Positions 32,247 through 44,064 of a stretch of DNA of 64,000 bases are shown one piece after another (the stretch's first letter is position 1; each line of letters starts with the position of its first letter). The notes under the pieces were generated by a model. The model was not told the origin of the DNA, did no database searches, and saw only the letters and a program-made list of their open reading frames with translations. The translations under genes were made by a program, and so were the position numbers. Source of the DNA: Karstenula rhodostoma CBS 690.94 (Eukaryota > Ascomycota > Dothideomycetes > Pleosporales > Didymosphaeriaceae); the NCBI GenBank assembly GCA_010093485.1, contig MU001509.1, positions 897,373 to 961,372 on the forward strand, written 5' to 3'.

Positions 32247-33947
32247 ATGTCGAAGGAGACTGAATCGCCCAGCCCGACTGCCGACGACGCTCGTCGGGCC
32301 AGCATCTCGCAAACGGAGAAAGGCCGCTGGGAAAGACTATGGCCAGTGATTGCTTGCGGTGCCGGACTCTTTAGCGATGGATATCTCAACAACGTCCGTC
32401 AGCCCTTTGCGCCACCTTGCCATACGCGACAGCCGCTTATCTAACCGCTTATCTAACCTGTAATAGATCATCGGACCCGTGAATACTATGCTTTCGAAGA
32501 TATACCCGGATGAGTATGCCTCTTCTTCGGCTCAGGCGAACGTGTCCAGTATCACCTTTGCTGGCACCGTCCTCGGGATGCTGTTTTTCGGTTACACATC
32601 TGATCACTTCTCGAGGAAATGGTCGCTGTTCGCTTCCACCATCATCATCATTCTGTTCGCCACCCTGGGAACCGCCAGTTACGGTGCAGGCGGAAGTCCC
32701 AAAGGGCTGCTTGCAGCCCTAGTAGCATATCGATTCTTCCTTGGAATCGGCATTGGAGGAGAGTACCCAGCAGGAAGCGTAGGATGTGCCGAAGGGACGG
32801 GAGAATTAAAAGCGGGCTCCAGAAACAAGTGGTTCATTCTCTTCACCAATGTTCAGATCGACTTGGCATTCTTCATTGCCGCCGTTGTCGCAACCGTAGT
32901 GGTAAGTGCTCTGATTGACAATGCGACCGTTGAATCCCGCGATTCTGCAAGTCTCCTGACGCGCTGCAGGTTGTCATCACGGGCGAGAATCATCTCCGCG
33001 TTGCGTGGCGTATCTGCCTTGGAATCGGTATCATTCCACCACTGTCGCTCTTGTATCTTCGTCTCAAGTTGCAAGAGCCAGAAGCCTTCAAGCGCGAATC
33101 TCTCTCGAAAGCGAAAACCCCCTGGATACTGGTCATAAAATTCTACTGGCAGCGCTTGATCATCGTCAGCATCATCTGGTTCATCTACGACTTCTCCGCG
33201 TACTCATTCGGTATTTACGCGACGACCATCGTGAACAATCTGCTCGGAGACGAGCAGCCATTGTGGAAGAGCCTGGCATGGAACATCCTGATCAACTTCT
33301 TCTACATCCCCGGTTGTCTTGCTGGAGCCTTTGTCGCCGATTTGAAATCCATGGGTCCCAAGAAGACGCTCTTCATTGGCGTTATGCTGCAGGGTATCAT
33401 TGGCTTCATCATGGCGGGCTGCTACCCATGGCTTTCCGAGCCCAAAAACATTGGTGGCTTTGTGGTTGTGTATGGAATATTCCTCATGCTGGGCGAGTTT
33501 GGACCTGGCGACAATATTGGCCTTATCGCATCCAAAACGTGTGCGACCGGAATCAGGTAAGACCCCTGATCATCTGTGAATGTTCCCGTGTTGACTTTGA
33601 ATAGAGGACAGTATTATGGTTTTGCAGCTGCCATGGGCAAGATCGGAGCTTTCGCTGGCTCCTACGCGCTAGACGCGATCCAGAAGAACGCTGGTGACGA
33701 CAAGATTGCGGCAGGACGTAATCCATTCTTCGTTGCAAGCGCGCTTGCCTTCTTAGCTGGTGGGCTGGTGTTGCTTCTTCCGCATATCGGTCAGGATACC
33801 ATCGATATGGAAGACATCAACTTCCGAGAGTACTTATCCAGCCATGGATACGACACGAGCAAGATGGGATTGGCGTCTGCAAGCGATATCAGCAGCGAAG
33901 ACGACGTCGCTGTAGAAACGAAGACGGTGCCGACCTCGGCATTGTAG
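32247..33947 (+). CDS. Git1-like MFS transporter (glycerophosphodiester/phosphate type), four exons
   Basis: The exons are 32247-32393, 32467-32901, 32970-33556 and 33605-33947, giving 503 residues. Intron borders are GTCCGT...TAATAG, GTAAGT...GCTGCAG and GTAAGA...GAATAG. Joins restore SDGYLNNIIGPVNTML, ATVVVVITGENHLRVAWR and CATGIRGQYYGFAAAMGK. FGYTSDHFSRKW and GIGIGGEYPAGS are phosphate/sugar-type MFS motifs, and the overall layout matches fungal Git1-like glycerophosphoinositol carriers. It should import glycerophosphodiesters or phosphate at the plasma membrane. The C-terminal tail is acidic (DISSEDDVAVET). Whether this copy responds to phosphate limitation is unknown. Confidence 0.88.
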
Positions 33948-36304
33948 TCCCACGCCACTCGCTAACATACATTCCTCGCGAAGATTCCAAATCTGGAAGT
34001 CCCCTGGTCTTATATGGATGTGAACCCTCCCATAATGCTCGAAGACGGTTGTGTCCCGACCCCCACGCACCCAAATACATACCTATATTGTTCCTGCCAT
34101 GTTTTTTTTCGTGCGGAAGACGGTGGATCCCTCTGACCGGCCGATATTCTCCTCCCGTGTTGGATCCATGCTCGACCCCTGATCGTCATTGCGGAGATGC
34201 ACCATGTAGGTATTTGCATGTTCGTGAAACCCTAAGTCACGGCCACGAAACGAGAAAGCGGGGGACTGGACATGGCATGGAGGTTTGCCTCCGACCTCGT
34301 GAGTTTGCTGGGTAAACGCGGGTGTGAGTACCGAAAAGGTGTGTGAGTGTTGTATGTATGAAACGCGCGATAACCTCATCTAACGATCAAAACGTCAAGA
34401 CAAGCCGGGGCAGGGAGGTCCTAGAAGAATGTGTTCTCAACGCGCGCCACGGGTTGGTGAATGACATGATATTGATGTTGGTGGCGTCCCCATTCATCTC
34501 GCTCCCGACAAGTCCTGTCACGCCCAGGGTGCTTGCCGCAAGCTAAAGTCGAGAGACATCGTAGCGCGGTTGGCAAGTGTTGTTAAAGACGGCACGTTGC
34601 ATGCGATACCGTCTGATGCACGGGCGATAGGAGATGCGTGGTTGTTGACTCGAGCCTGTGTGGGAAGTCATGCTCGTGGTCGTTCTTTCCCGCGTGTGTA
34701 CCTACTAGGCTACTACGGTCTGCGCGTGCACACATCGGCGCTTCCACTCGCGCTCCATCCTCTCCACCATCACCACCACCGTTGTCACAGCCACGCTCGT
34801 TTCGAAAACTCGTGCATCATCCCTATCGTTCGCCGCAAGTTGCGCCGTTCTTGTTGACACCCATGGCATAGTATGTTCTGTCGCTAGCCAGTAGCCTCGC
34901 CTCGGTGCATCCTCTCATGTGGCGCTGTTACGAGCGAACCGTACCGTGGCCATTTCTGGCAGAGACGAGGTACACGGCGCCCGGACTTCGCTTCACTCAA
35001 CGCAGGCAGCTTCAAGCGCAGTGAAATGAGACCCTGCGGGCGGGAGCACACCCATCCGCGGCGTAGGTGGAGACCGGGCCCGCTCGGATTTGCAAAACAA
35101 ATCGCCTCATACAGCCAAACGCCAGGACCGAAACGGCCCTTCCAACTGCCATCGTACATGGATCTCCGAGTACCCGCACATCGATCTGCAGTGTCTGTGA
35201 TATTGCGAAATCAGCGTCGCCACCATGCACACTAAACGCTGCGTCAACACGTTCAAGCTCCAGACGATGGAGAAACATGGTTGCCAGCAGCCGTGTGATG
35301 AACACACTGGGACCTTGCTTTTGCGGGATCTAGTCTGTCGATCGTCCGCGGAAGGGGCGTTGTGGAGACGCGCCTGGTCCACATTGCACATTGCTCCTTG
35401 CACATTGCACACGGGCGTGACTCTCGCACGCTTCACCTTGCATCTCAGGCCATGCAGTTCTGCTCCATCAAGACACCACACAATCCATCTGCCAGCGTGC
35501 GTTCCACCAGAGGCAAGACATTTGCTATTCATCAGCTTCTCATCCCACGTCATCTTAGCTTGATGCGCCTCGCTTGACTTTCTCGGGACGAGTGTCGGTT
35601 TTTTACGCTTGTCAGGGGATATCAAATCGGGCAACGATGAACCTGTTCTAATCCTAGATCATGCGGGGTTCGTCTCATGAGTATCCAACGAGATACAGGG
35701 ATTTCTACCTGGGCAAGTAGCGGGCTTTTAAAGTTGAAACGGTGTAAGATCGAGAAAGTATAGATATAGGCTAAGATAGGTTCGAAGGAAGACGAATGCC
35801 CAGTCGCCGTAGACAGCCTCCAGAGGCAAGCGTGAGGCACGCCGCGCAATGTCTAGCACGCCAACCGCAAACGTTCCTGGCACCCATGTCGCTCATGGTG
35901 ACCCCGGTGGCCAAAGCATATATTGAGCGTGCAGTGTCATGCCCACGCGGAATCCGTCAGGGTTTCCTACAGCAGCCTTGCAAACCCGTAGGATCGGTCC
36001 GCTACTACGCTTGCGACCCCGAGAGATCCCCTTCCTTAACCGTTTGTCCTTCCCGGCTTTCCTGCCGTCTTCCTTCGTGTGTCTTATAATATCTCTGTCC
36101 CCACTGTCTTTAGGGCCCTTGTTCGAGCTGGACCTGTGCTATCGTTCATACACATATCCTTCCACGCGACAACAATCTTGGCCGAAGCGGCATGCGGGAT
36201 TCCTTTCGCTTGTAGTCCTACACCCATGGTGGTTGCCTCAGCTGGCTATCCTAACTGCGCACAAACACTCCGACCTCTAGCGGTTTCATAGTAAACATTC
36301 CAAC
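33948..36304. other. Large intergenic region, no gene seen
   Basis: About 2.35 kb with no frame I can support. A small duplication of the words ACATTGCACA and TTGCACA lies around 35378-35412. A long noncoding RNA or short-peptide gene cannot be excluded by eye. Confidence 0.4.
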
Positions 36305-37896
36305 ATGTCGACATTACCAGAACACTCCCCACTGCCAGAAGACATCCACATCCCCTTGTCCAACAAGCCCGAGACGATCATCGGCGTAGTTACAACCTTT
36401 CTTGTGAGTATCTTGTCTTTCTCCATCGTATGGACGGATAGCTAACGTATATCGCAGTGCCTCAGTGCTCTTGCAGTTAGCTTAAGGTTACTTGTGCGGT
36501 ATAAAGATAGATTATGGGGATGGGATGATTTCTTCATCGTGCTTGCCGCTGTTGCTTGCGGTGGTGGTTCGCTCATCACCTGTCTGAGTACGTCTCTGCT
36601 TTGTATCTACGTCACGATCTTACTGACCAGACTTCAGTGCCTCAGCATGGGTTAGGTAAACACTTTGTTTCCCTCGAACCTCATACTAGGGTTACGTACT
36701 TCAAGGTTAGTCTTCCTACTGGCCGTGTGACGGTTCCTGACATTTGCTTAGTATGTGTGGGCATCGAACCTTACCTACGCCTTCAGCACCACATTTATCA
36801 AAATCTCCATTCTTGTACAATATCTTCGTCTCTTCAAAGGGCGCTCAGATGTAGCGCGCAAAACCTCTTGGGTCATACTCACTTTCGTAACCCTATGGGG
36901 GCTTACCTTTTGCCTTTTGGGGATTTTCTCCTGCACACCGGTTGCAAAGAATTGGGACTTTACCCTGGAGGGGAAATGCATCGGATGGGGCAGCAAGAAC
37001 GCCAACGAGTTTTTCGCCACTTGGATGGCACACGCTTCCAGTAACATGTGCTTGGACACTCTCATATTGGCACTGCCTGTGCCGTTCATTCGCAACCTCA
37101 GAATGAGCGGTAAGACACGGACAGGCCTGATAACATTGTTCATTTTGGGCGGAATGTGAGTATTCTACAACCGTCCTGTTCACAAGATACTAACCAACTC
37201 CCCAGCGCGGTCTCCCTCTCCATCGCCCGCGTCATCGCGATCTCCATCAAGCGCATCGGTACAGTCCCCGTCTTCGACCCCTCGTGGTACACACCCACCG
37301 TCTACATCTTCTCCGTCCTGGAGCTCAACATGGCCATCCTGACCGCCTCGATCCCCATCTTCTGGCCGCTCGTCACCTCCATCGCAGCAAACAAAATTCT
37401 CATCGTCAACGAAATCGAGATCCGCACCGAGCTCATCGACAACAGCTTCGCGCTCTCGGAGCAGGGCAAGGGCTTTGCCGGCGTGGGCGACGACGACCCC
37501 GCCGATGACCGCGCCAGCAGGATCAGCGTCATGGGGAAAAGCGACACGGACAAGCTGAACCGCAACAACTCGCGCCTCTCGCGCATAACGCACCACCACA
37601 AGCCTAGCAACTCCGACTCCTCTGACAAAGCACTCGGCCTCGACATGGGCCGCCGCGTCTCGCAGGACTCGCAGCGCAAACTCAACCTCACGCACCAGAC
37701 GTCGAGCCACTCGTTCGGGTCAGGCCGCCTGGAGGACAGCCCCGACCTCACGCATGCGCGGTACCAGAACAAATTTGTGCAGGACTGGGCGGTGCCGGAT
37801 TTCGAAGGGCCGAAGGCGGGGCGGGCGGGGGACGAGAGGGTGTTCACGACGAGTGTGGAGCGCGCGCAGGTGCCGTATGGGGCGCTGGAGAAGTGA
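36305..37896 (+). CDS. SAT4/Pth11-like rhodopsin-fold membrane protein, five exons
   Basis: The exons are 36305-36403, 36458-36587, 36638-36705, 36752-37155 and 37206-37896, giving 463 residues. The four introns are 46-54 nt with GTGAGT, GTACGT, GTTAGT and GTGAGT donors. Joins produce the family's marks: CLSALAVSLRLLVRYKDRLWGWDDFFIVLA, MPQHGLGKHF, and FKYVWASNLTYAFSTTFIKISIL. There are seven predicted membrane helices. Conserved Cys residues (FSCTPVAKNW, GKCIGW) flank an extracellular loop, and a long Ser-rich cytosolic tail starts near residue 310. The family includes the Pth11-like receptors, but this member lacks a CFEM domain. Its ligand and role are unknown. Confidence 0.9.
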
Positions 37897-39304
37897 AGCT
37901 GGAATGCTTGGGATGGACGGGCGTCTTGTGCGGTTCTGAATTTGGATGATACCCTAGCTAGCGATGCATACATTGGAATTGACTTTGTGTACTTGACCTT
38001 GCCCCCCTCTCATGGGAACATAAAGACCAGATATAAGCTAAGGCGTTTACTATTCAGATATAGGGTCGTTAATCCCGAGCAACTCAGCGTAGTATACAGG
38101 TTTATAATCTTAACCTAATATTGTATCGCCGGTGTTCACCTTGCCGTGAGAGCCCCCCACACGTTCTCTGTCTCTGTTTCTGCTGCGTCAGCTAGGGACG
38201 CGTAGACGGGTGGTTGACCGCCATACCGGCCCCATCGCACAGCAGCTTACCTGCATCTGCCACAAGACATACAAGAGGCACGCATGCGCAACAGCCCTGT
38301 TGCCACGCACTCTCCCTCCTCCCCGCTACGCTACGCTACGCCGTCGCCCCAGCCCCAGTCCCTATCCCAATCTCACTGCATCAATCCACACACCCACTCA
38401 AATCACACCCGCACCACGCGTGCCCCGCCGCACACAAGCCCTCCAAGTCCGACGCATCCCCTTCCAGCCCAGCAGGCCCGTGCGCACGTCGCAGTTCGTA
38501 GAACGGCGCTATTGAGGCGCTCACCTCGCTCCGAGTAGGATATTCCTCTTTGGGAAGCCGAGGGTGAGAGAGGCTACGGGGAGGGTAAGAAATGGGTGCG
38601 GAAGGGGTTAGCGCTGGTGTCGGGGTGCGGGAATGCACGTGTGGTGCCGCGTCGAACCCCGATGGTGGGATTGGCGAGGTTTGGGGATGGGTTGGGATTT
38701 GGGTGCGTGGTCGGTGGGGTGGAGGCGGTGAAAATGTGGTGTGTAGGATGGGCTTGGGGAAATTGCGTGGGTGGGTCGGAGATGGGATGGGATGGGATGG
38801 GATGGGATGGGATTGGGTTGGGTTGGGAATACAGTAGAGTTCCGGTTGAGCTGCTCAGAAGCGATCGGACAGGGATACAGTACAGATTGTAAAAGCGGGC
38901 TAGAGCAGCGATGGAGCGATTGGATGGATGGTGAACGGGATCGCCGCGGATCGAGTTCGCGCGAGACCGCACTCGGAGGCTTGGTGAGTGCGTGCCGGAA
39001 GGCGAGAATCTGGGAGGTGTGCGTATAGGCTGGAGGCACGGCGGACAACGACACTTCCATGACGCCAATGCAAGCAAAGAGGGCGAAGCTGTTTGGCAAA
39101 AAAAGTTGCGAAGTGAAAATCCTACTACACATGAACAAGTGAATAGACCTTATAGCATCGCCCCTGCCTCGACATGTGGACACACAGGCAAGCTTGTCCT
39201 GACCATCGGCGAATCCAAGCCCTCGCAAGTGGATGTCCATCCCCTGGAGGCTCCAATCCAGTATCCAACCACCCTTCAATCCAGTCTCACTCCCCGTCCA
39301 CCCC
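37897..39304. other. Intergenic, low-complexity, no gene seen
   Basis: About 1.4 kb between the stop codons of convergent genes, which is long for such a gap. A GATGG-type microsatellite is listed separately; long low-complexity frames on both strands here are products of repetitive sequence. Confidence 0.45.
38781..38827 (+). repeat. GATGG microsatellite
   Basis: Six perfect GATGG units (38781-38810) are followed by GATTGGGTTGGGTTGGG, a degenerate continuation. On the minus strand it reads as CCATC/CCAAC runs, which keeps a Pro/Ser/His-rich frame open. Confidence 0.9.
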
Positions 39305-40227
39305 TCACGCGACCTTCTTCCACTGCGTGTACACCCCCAACAACGAACTCACCGTTCCTGCAATGCCCACGATTCCGTCATCGAGCTTGGCCCATCCCAA
39401 CGCTGTCGCCGGGATCGTGATATCGCACAGGTCGCTCACCAGCTGCAGGCGCACGGCATTTGCCTCGCGGGCAATCTTCTTTGCCTCGACGACGGGCTCG
39501 GCCTCTGCGGTTTTCGATGATGAAAGCTTGGCGCTGCGCTCGCGGAGGCGGTACAGTTGGTACAGTGAGGAGAGGATGCTGAAGGTGATGCCCGTGAACC
39601 AGGCTTTGTTGCCTTCGCGAACGAGGCGGGTGGAGGCGGGGTATTTGTAGATGTTTGCGGCGTCGAGCTGGGGGGGTGTTAACTTTCGTGCATTCCTAGG
39701 TCGATGCCGCCCTCGATGCCCCCGCCGGCGGCCAGCACCAGGAAGCGGAGGAGGAAAGGGAAGCTAAGTACTCACCACGGCCGCATTGTCAGCAAGCATA
39801 TACCCCGCATATCCGAGCTGCCGTCCGACCGCCGTGTACCGCAGCACGGGATCCACGCTCTTCGCATCGCTCGCGATAGCCGCCGCCTTGAAGTGCTCCA
39901 CGAACTTGCCCACGCGGATCAGCTTGCGCGTCAGGCCGAACTGCTTCTTGGTCGCCTCGAAGGGCGCGATGGACGCCGCGGCGTGGTTCGTGCGGTAGAG
40001 GTACCATGCCAGGAAGCGCGAGAGGTACTGGAGGGTGCGGAGGGCTTTGTCGCGGCCGACTAGATACCGGTTAGCGTTGGGTAGGAGGACAAGGGAAGTA
40101 GTCCATGGTCAAGGAGGGGATGCGCTGGGAGGCGGATGATGGATTTAGGGGAGGGCGTACCGGTCGTCGCGATGAATTTGATGTATTGCGCCACCGTGGG
40201 GTGGTAAATGAGTGCGTCTGCGACCAT
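39305..40227 (-). CDS. PEX11: Peroxin 11 (peroxisome proliferation factor), three exons
   Basis: The exons are 40227-40161, 40059-39776 and 39667-39305, giving 237 residues. The 101- and 108-nt introns (GTACGC...ATCTAG and GTGAGT...CCCCAG) are long for this window. The joined N-terminus MVADALIYHPTVAQYIKFIATT followed by VGRDKALRTLQYLSRFLAWYL is the PEX11 signature; the Arg-Thr-Leu-Gln-Tyr helix is amphipathic and needed for membrane remodelling in characterised homologues. A later segment (NKAWFTGITFSILSSLYQLY) and the C-terminal hydrophobic region also match. The protein should act on the peroxisomal membrane in elongation before division. Confidence 0.92.
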
Positions 40228-40766
40228 CTTGTCTGCGGCTTCACTGCCGACTACCAATCCGAGCAAGAGTCTTGAAGGGGAGCGGTCCAGCCTGTTGTCG
40301 TGCACGAATGTATGCGACGTTCACGGTAGCAATGGGGCGACGTGAGATACGCAAAGTCAGCGGCTTGCGAGGGAAAGGAGTCAGGAAGTTGAAGTCGAGT
40401 TGCAGATAGCTCGGTTGCGGTTCCGACGTCTGGGGAAGCTTGTGAAAGGTGCGGGCCCCAGCCGTGACACCTCGGCAATTTCAGAGGATAATGCGCCCAC
40501 ATCACGGGATTGCGCCGACTGGAGGCAAGTCGAGCGAGATCACTGCCGAGCGACGCCTATCGCAAATTTCGGAATGCAGCTACAAATATGTATTGCAGTC
40601 GATGAACATTGTGGAGCACTATCTTCTTTACTCCTCGGAGATGCTCCGGATATCAAAAGAGGCCCGTCGATGGGGGAATATTCCCCTTTTGGATGTGCCA
40701 ACCAGGAACGCCCCACATACCCTAGCGTAGTCTACTCATACAAAACCCAGTGCAATGGCCTCACCC
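40228..40766. other. Intergenic, no gene seen
   Basis: About 540 bases between the PEX11 start (-) and the cap methyltransferase stop (-). It should hold the PEX11 promoter. Confidence 0.4.
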
Positions 40767-42167
40767 TCAGACCTTGTAGAAACAGAAAACGTGGTAAAAG
40801 TCCGCCGCATCCAGTTCTTCCTCTGAAGTCAATAAGCGCCCGCCACCACGTTCACGCACGTTCATCCGTTCGGCCAACGGTCCCAGCTCTGGATCGTCCT
40901 TCTGCTCTTCCCAAACCTCACGGAATGGCTTCCGATACTGCAGCTCCAGGTTGTAGTCTTCGGCCAACGCACGAAATGCCTCCCAGGGGACAACGTACTC
41001 GGGGACTTCGTCGACGGCCTCCTCGAGGAAGTAGAAGTACTTCCAGCCAAAGGGAGGCCTGAAGGTGCCATCCGCTGGCGTCTTGCCAGGGAACTTGACC
41101 CTGTAGACCGAATTGCCCCACTCAAATCCTTCCTCTTCGACCTGCCCATCCTCTTTCTCATCAGAATCCTTCTCCTTGACCTTGTCCTCGCTGTGTTCGC
41201 CGTCCTGAGGCTTCGGGCTGTCTAAGCTCTTCTCCGGATCCCAGTCGTCTTCATCGTCGCTGGCGAAGGTGGGTCGATCGTCATCTTCCTCCTCGGCAGC
41301 GGCCCCATTACCGTCGGCCTCTGCTCCTCCTTTTGATTTGTGATGCGCAATGACTTTCGCAGAAAGTACGTCAGAGTTGGGGATGCAGCCAATGAAGCGT
41401 CCTCCCCTCTTCAACGCGCCCGATACGTTCTTCAACATGCCCCTAGCCTTTTCCTCGCTCTCGAAAGCATAGTGCATGCAGAACATCATGGTGACCATGT
41501 CGAAGCCACCGCCACCCCATCGCTGACTGGCCGCATTTCCAGGGCCAACGTGCGCGTCGAAGCCCACGTCTTTGACAATGGGGACTCCCTCGAGAGACAG
41601 GCCGAAGCAGTCTCTGGCGTAGAACTCAGCATGGAAAACACGTCCCCTAGACCGCTTTCGCATCTGCTCGTGACGTTCCCGCGCCTGCTTGATGGAGACA
41701 TCAGCAGGGTCTGCGCCGACATAGAGGGCCACCTTGCGGGAGGCCTGCCATTTCTGCAAGTCGCCGCCCTTTCCACATCCCATGTCCATGATTTTGAGAT
41801 TTCGTTCGTCCCCGATGAACTTCTGAATGATGGATGATTTGACCCAGTTGTTGAAGCTGCGCAGACCCTTGATCTTGGAGTCCGTGACGCGCCATTCACG
41901 GCCGCGCTCGGGCACCGTGTTGTAGTGCTGCTTAACCACGTCGTGCACGCCGCGCTGAGCTGCTTCCTGATGTGCTGTCCTTTGCGCTTCCTGCTCCCGC
42001 TCCTGCTGTCGTTTGCGGGCAGCCTCGCGGTCGCTGGCAGAGATTCGGGAGCCCTGCCCAGGCCGCTTCCGCTGCCGGGGCGGAGATCGCGACCGGGACC
42101 GCGACGGGGAGCGAGAGGGGGAGCGCGGACGCTTCGTGCCCCGATCTGGACCAGCTGGGCCGGCCAT
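40767..42167 (-). CDS. ABD1: mRNA cap guanine-N7 methyltransferase
   Basis: Single exon of 466 residues. An N-terminal basic RS-rich tail (SPSRSRSRSPPRQRKR) precedes the catalytic domain. HYNTVPERGREWR and IKGLRSFNNWVKSSII are typical of the family. The SAM loop is IMDMGCGKGGDLQKW, with YVGADPADVSI as the next motif, and MMFCMHYAFES lies in the guanine-binding region. An acidic insert (about residues 285-350) breaks the domain before the conserved VYRVKF and FYFLEEAVDEVPEYVVPW. It transfers a methyl group to the 5' cap guanine in the nucleus. The gene diverges from RPN7 across a 333-bp shared promoter region. Confidence 0.95.
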   Translation of the reverse strand: MAGPAGPDRGTKRPRSPSRSPSRSRSRSPPRQRKRPGQGSRISASDREAARKRQQEREQEAQRTAHQEAAQRGVHDVVKQHYNTVPERGREWRVTDSKIKGLRSFNNWVKSSIIQKFIGDERNLKIMDMGCGKGGDLQKWQASRKVALYVGADPADVSIKQARERHEQMRKRSRGRVFHAEFYARDCFGLSLEGVPIVKDVGFDAHVGPGNAASQRWGGGGFDMVTMMFCMHYAFESEEKARGMLKNVSGALKRGGRFIGCIPNSDVLSAKVIAHHKSKGGAEADGNGAAAEEEDDDRPTFASDDEDDWDPEKSLDSPKPQDGEHSEDKVKEKDSDEKEDGQVEEEGFEWGNSVYRVKFPGKTPADGTFRPPFGWKYFYFLEEAVDEVPEYVVPWEAFRALAEDYNLELQYRKPFREVWEEQKDDPELGPLAERMNVRERGGGRLLTSEEELDAADFYHVFCFYKV

Positions 42168-42500
42168 CGTGGGAGTGTCGCGTGGAAATGTTCGAGATGG
42201 TCAAGCGTAGTGGATTCGAGGTGTTGAGAAGTTTAAAAGTCCTGAGAATTACAAGAATGTATGTTCGAAGAGGCTGTGTATTGTTGCTTCGAGGTGACGG
42301 AAACTAACGAGGGTGGGCATGATGGAGGCTGGAAGCTCGGGCGCCTGGTTAAGTGGCCGATCATTCTTGCCCGAAGATCCGCCGGAGCATCATCGCAGCT
42401 GCCACCGGAGCTTCGAGCCCTCCAAAACACAAACCCCCGCCACCCCCCCGCCGCTCACCTCCACCCCATCGACTCCTCCATCCCCGGCCTACCGTTCAAA
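42168..42500. promoter_or_regulatory. Divergent promoter region of cap methyltransferase and RPN7
   Basis: 333 bases between the two start codons. Both genes are housekeeping, so a bidirectional promoter is likely. The stretch is CCGCC-rich near 42437-42455, with no certain TATA box. Confidence 0.5.
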
Positions 42501-44064
42501 ATGGGTGATCCGCAGTTTGCAAAATTCCCGGACCTGCAGTTGGCCCAGCACATCTTCCAGCTCACCAATCCGTCGTCGTCCAAGTCCACCAAACAAGCGT
42601 CTCTCAAATCGGTGCAGGATGCCATCCAGGAGAAGAAAATGGCACCGCTCTACCGGTATCTCGCACATCCGGTCGACGGCGTATTGAACGCGCCGGGCGA
42701 AGGCAGCGCACAACAGCCTGCTGGCCACCGGAGACCGTCGTCGAGCGCGGCCACCATGCTCGCCACCAAGAACCCCAACCTCGAGGTGCCGCTAGCATGG
42801 GACGAGAAGCTTTACGAATCACTTAAGACGGAGAACGAGAAGGAACTTGATGCCATACAGAAAGAGGAGGACGAGGCGGCGGAGAAGGCGGGCGAGACTG
42901 AAGTGCAGGCCGCCCGGGGCAAGCGCGCTGAGCTGTACAACCGCATCGGTGACAAGGTGGGTAGTTTACATGATTGTATTCAGAAGAAGTGCTAATACGG
43001 TGCAGGAGAAAGCCATCGCTAGCTACGAGGCCATCTTCGAGAAGACGGGCATCCTAGGCACCAAGATCGATCTCGTGCTGGCCATAATACGTGTCGGACT
43101 CTTCTTTGGCGACAAGATTCTTGTGAAGAAGACGGTCGAGCGGGCGAGCGCCCTCGTGGAGAGCGGTGGCGACTGGGACCGCCGGAATCGTCTCAAGGCA
43201 TACCACGGCCTGCATCTCCTCACAGTTCGGTCACACGCACAAGCCGCGCCGCTGCTTCTGGACAGTCTGTCCACGTTTACCAGCTACGAGCTTTGCAACT
43301 ATTCGTCTTTGGTCATCTATGCCATCCTGGCGGGTTCGGTGTCGCTCAAGCGCGTGGACTTCAAGTCAAAGGTTGTGGATGCGCCTGAGATCAAGGCTAT
43401 TGTTGGCGGTAATCAAGAGGACAAGCTCGCTGCGATAAGCGGACTGGCATCTGCTGGACCTGCGGCTGGCGATGAGGAAATGGCCGACGCTTCAGCCTCT
43501 ACGTCGACCCCGACACCGACCGCGGTGAACCTCACAACACTGGGACAGCAGCAAGATACCTCGGAAACCTCGATAGACTTCAACCCTCTCGCCAAGCTCG
43601 TGAAGAGCCTTTACGAGGGCGACTACAAGAACTTCTTCGGAGCTTTGGCTGAGGTCGAGGTCAACTTCCTGAGCCAGGACCGGTACCTCTTCGAGCACAG
43701 GAGTTGGTATGTGCGAGAGATGCGCCTGCGAGGCTACCAGCAGCTCCTTCAGTCATACCGTGTGGTCGGTCTGCAGAGCATGGCCCACGACTTCGGTGTG
43801 AGCGTCGACTTCTTGGATAAGTGAGTTGGACTACAGCCTGCATTTCATTTACATAGTTCTAACGTGTCCAGGGACCTTGCCAAGTTCATTGCTGCCGACC
43901 GCATTCCGTGTACCATCGACCGCGTCAAGGGCATCATCGAGACCAACCGACCAGACGACAAGAACAAGCAGTACGCGGATGTGGTGAAGCAGGGCGACCA
44001 GCTGATTACCAAGCTGCAGAAGTACGGACAGGCTGTCAGGTTACGGGGTAGCGAACGTGGTTGA
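42501..44064 (+). CDS. RPN7: 26S proteasome lid subunit Rpn7, three exons
   Basis: The exons are 42501-42956, 43006-43820 and 43872-44064, giving 487 residues, with 49- and 51-nt introns (GTGGGT...GTGCAG and GTGAGT...GTCCAG). The N-terminus MGDPQFAKFPDLQLAQHIF is typical. The RPN7 domain includes ELYNRIGDKEKAIASYEAIF and VLAIIRVGLFFGDK, and the PCI domain includes LVKSLYEGDYKNFF, FEHRSWYVREMRLRGYQQLL and the winged-helix end FIAADRIPCTIDRVKGIIETNRPD. The subunit supports lid assembly of the 26S proteasome. An Ala/Thr/Pro-rich insert (about residues 320-360) is not part of the usual core. ATG context is favourable (AAAATGG). Confidence 0.95.

Noticed and set aside
37180..37710. 176-codon minus-strand Asp/Val-rich frame
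   Set aside because: Antisense to the last exon of the SAT4-family gene.
38608..39279. 223-codon minus-strand frame rich in Ser, Pro and His
   Set aside because: Kept open by the GATGG repeat and its degenerate continuation.
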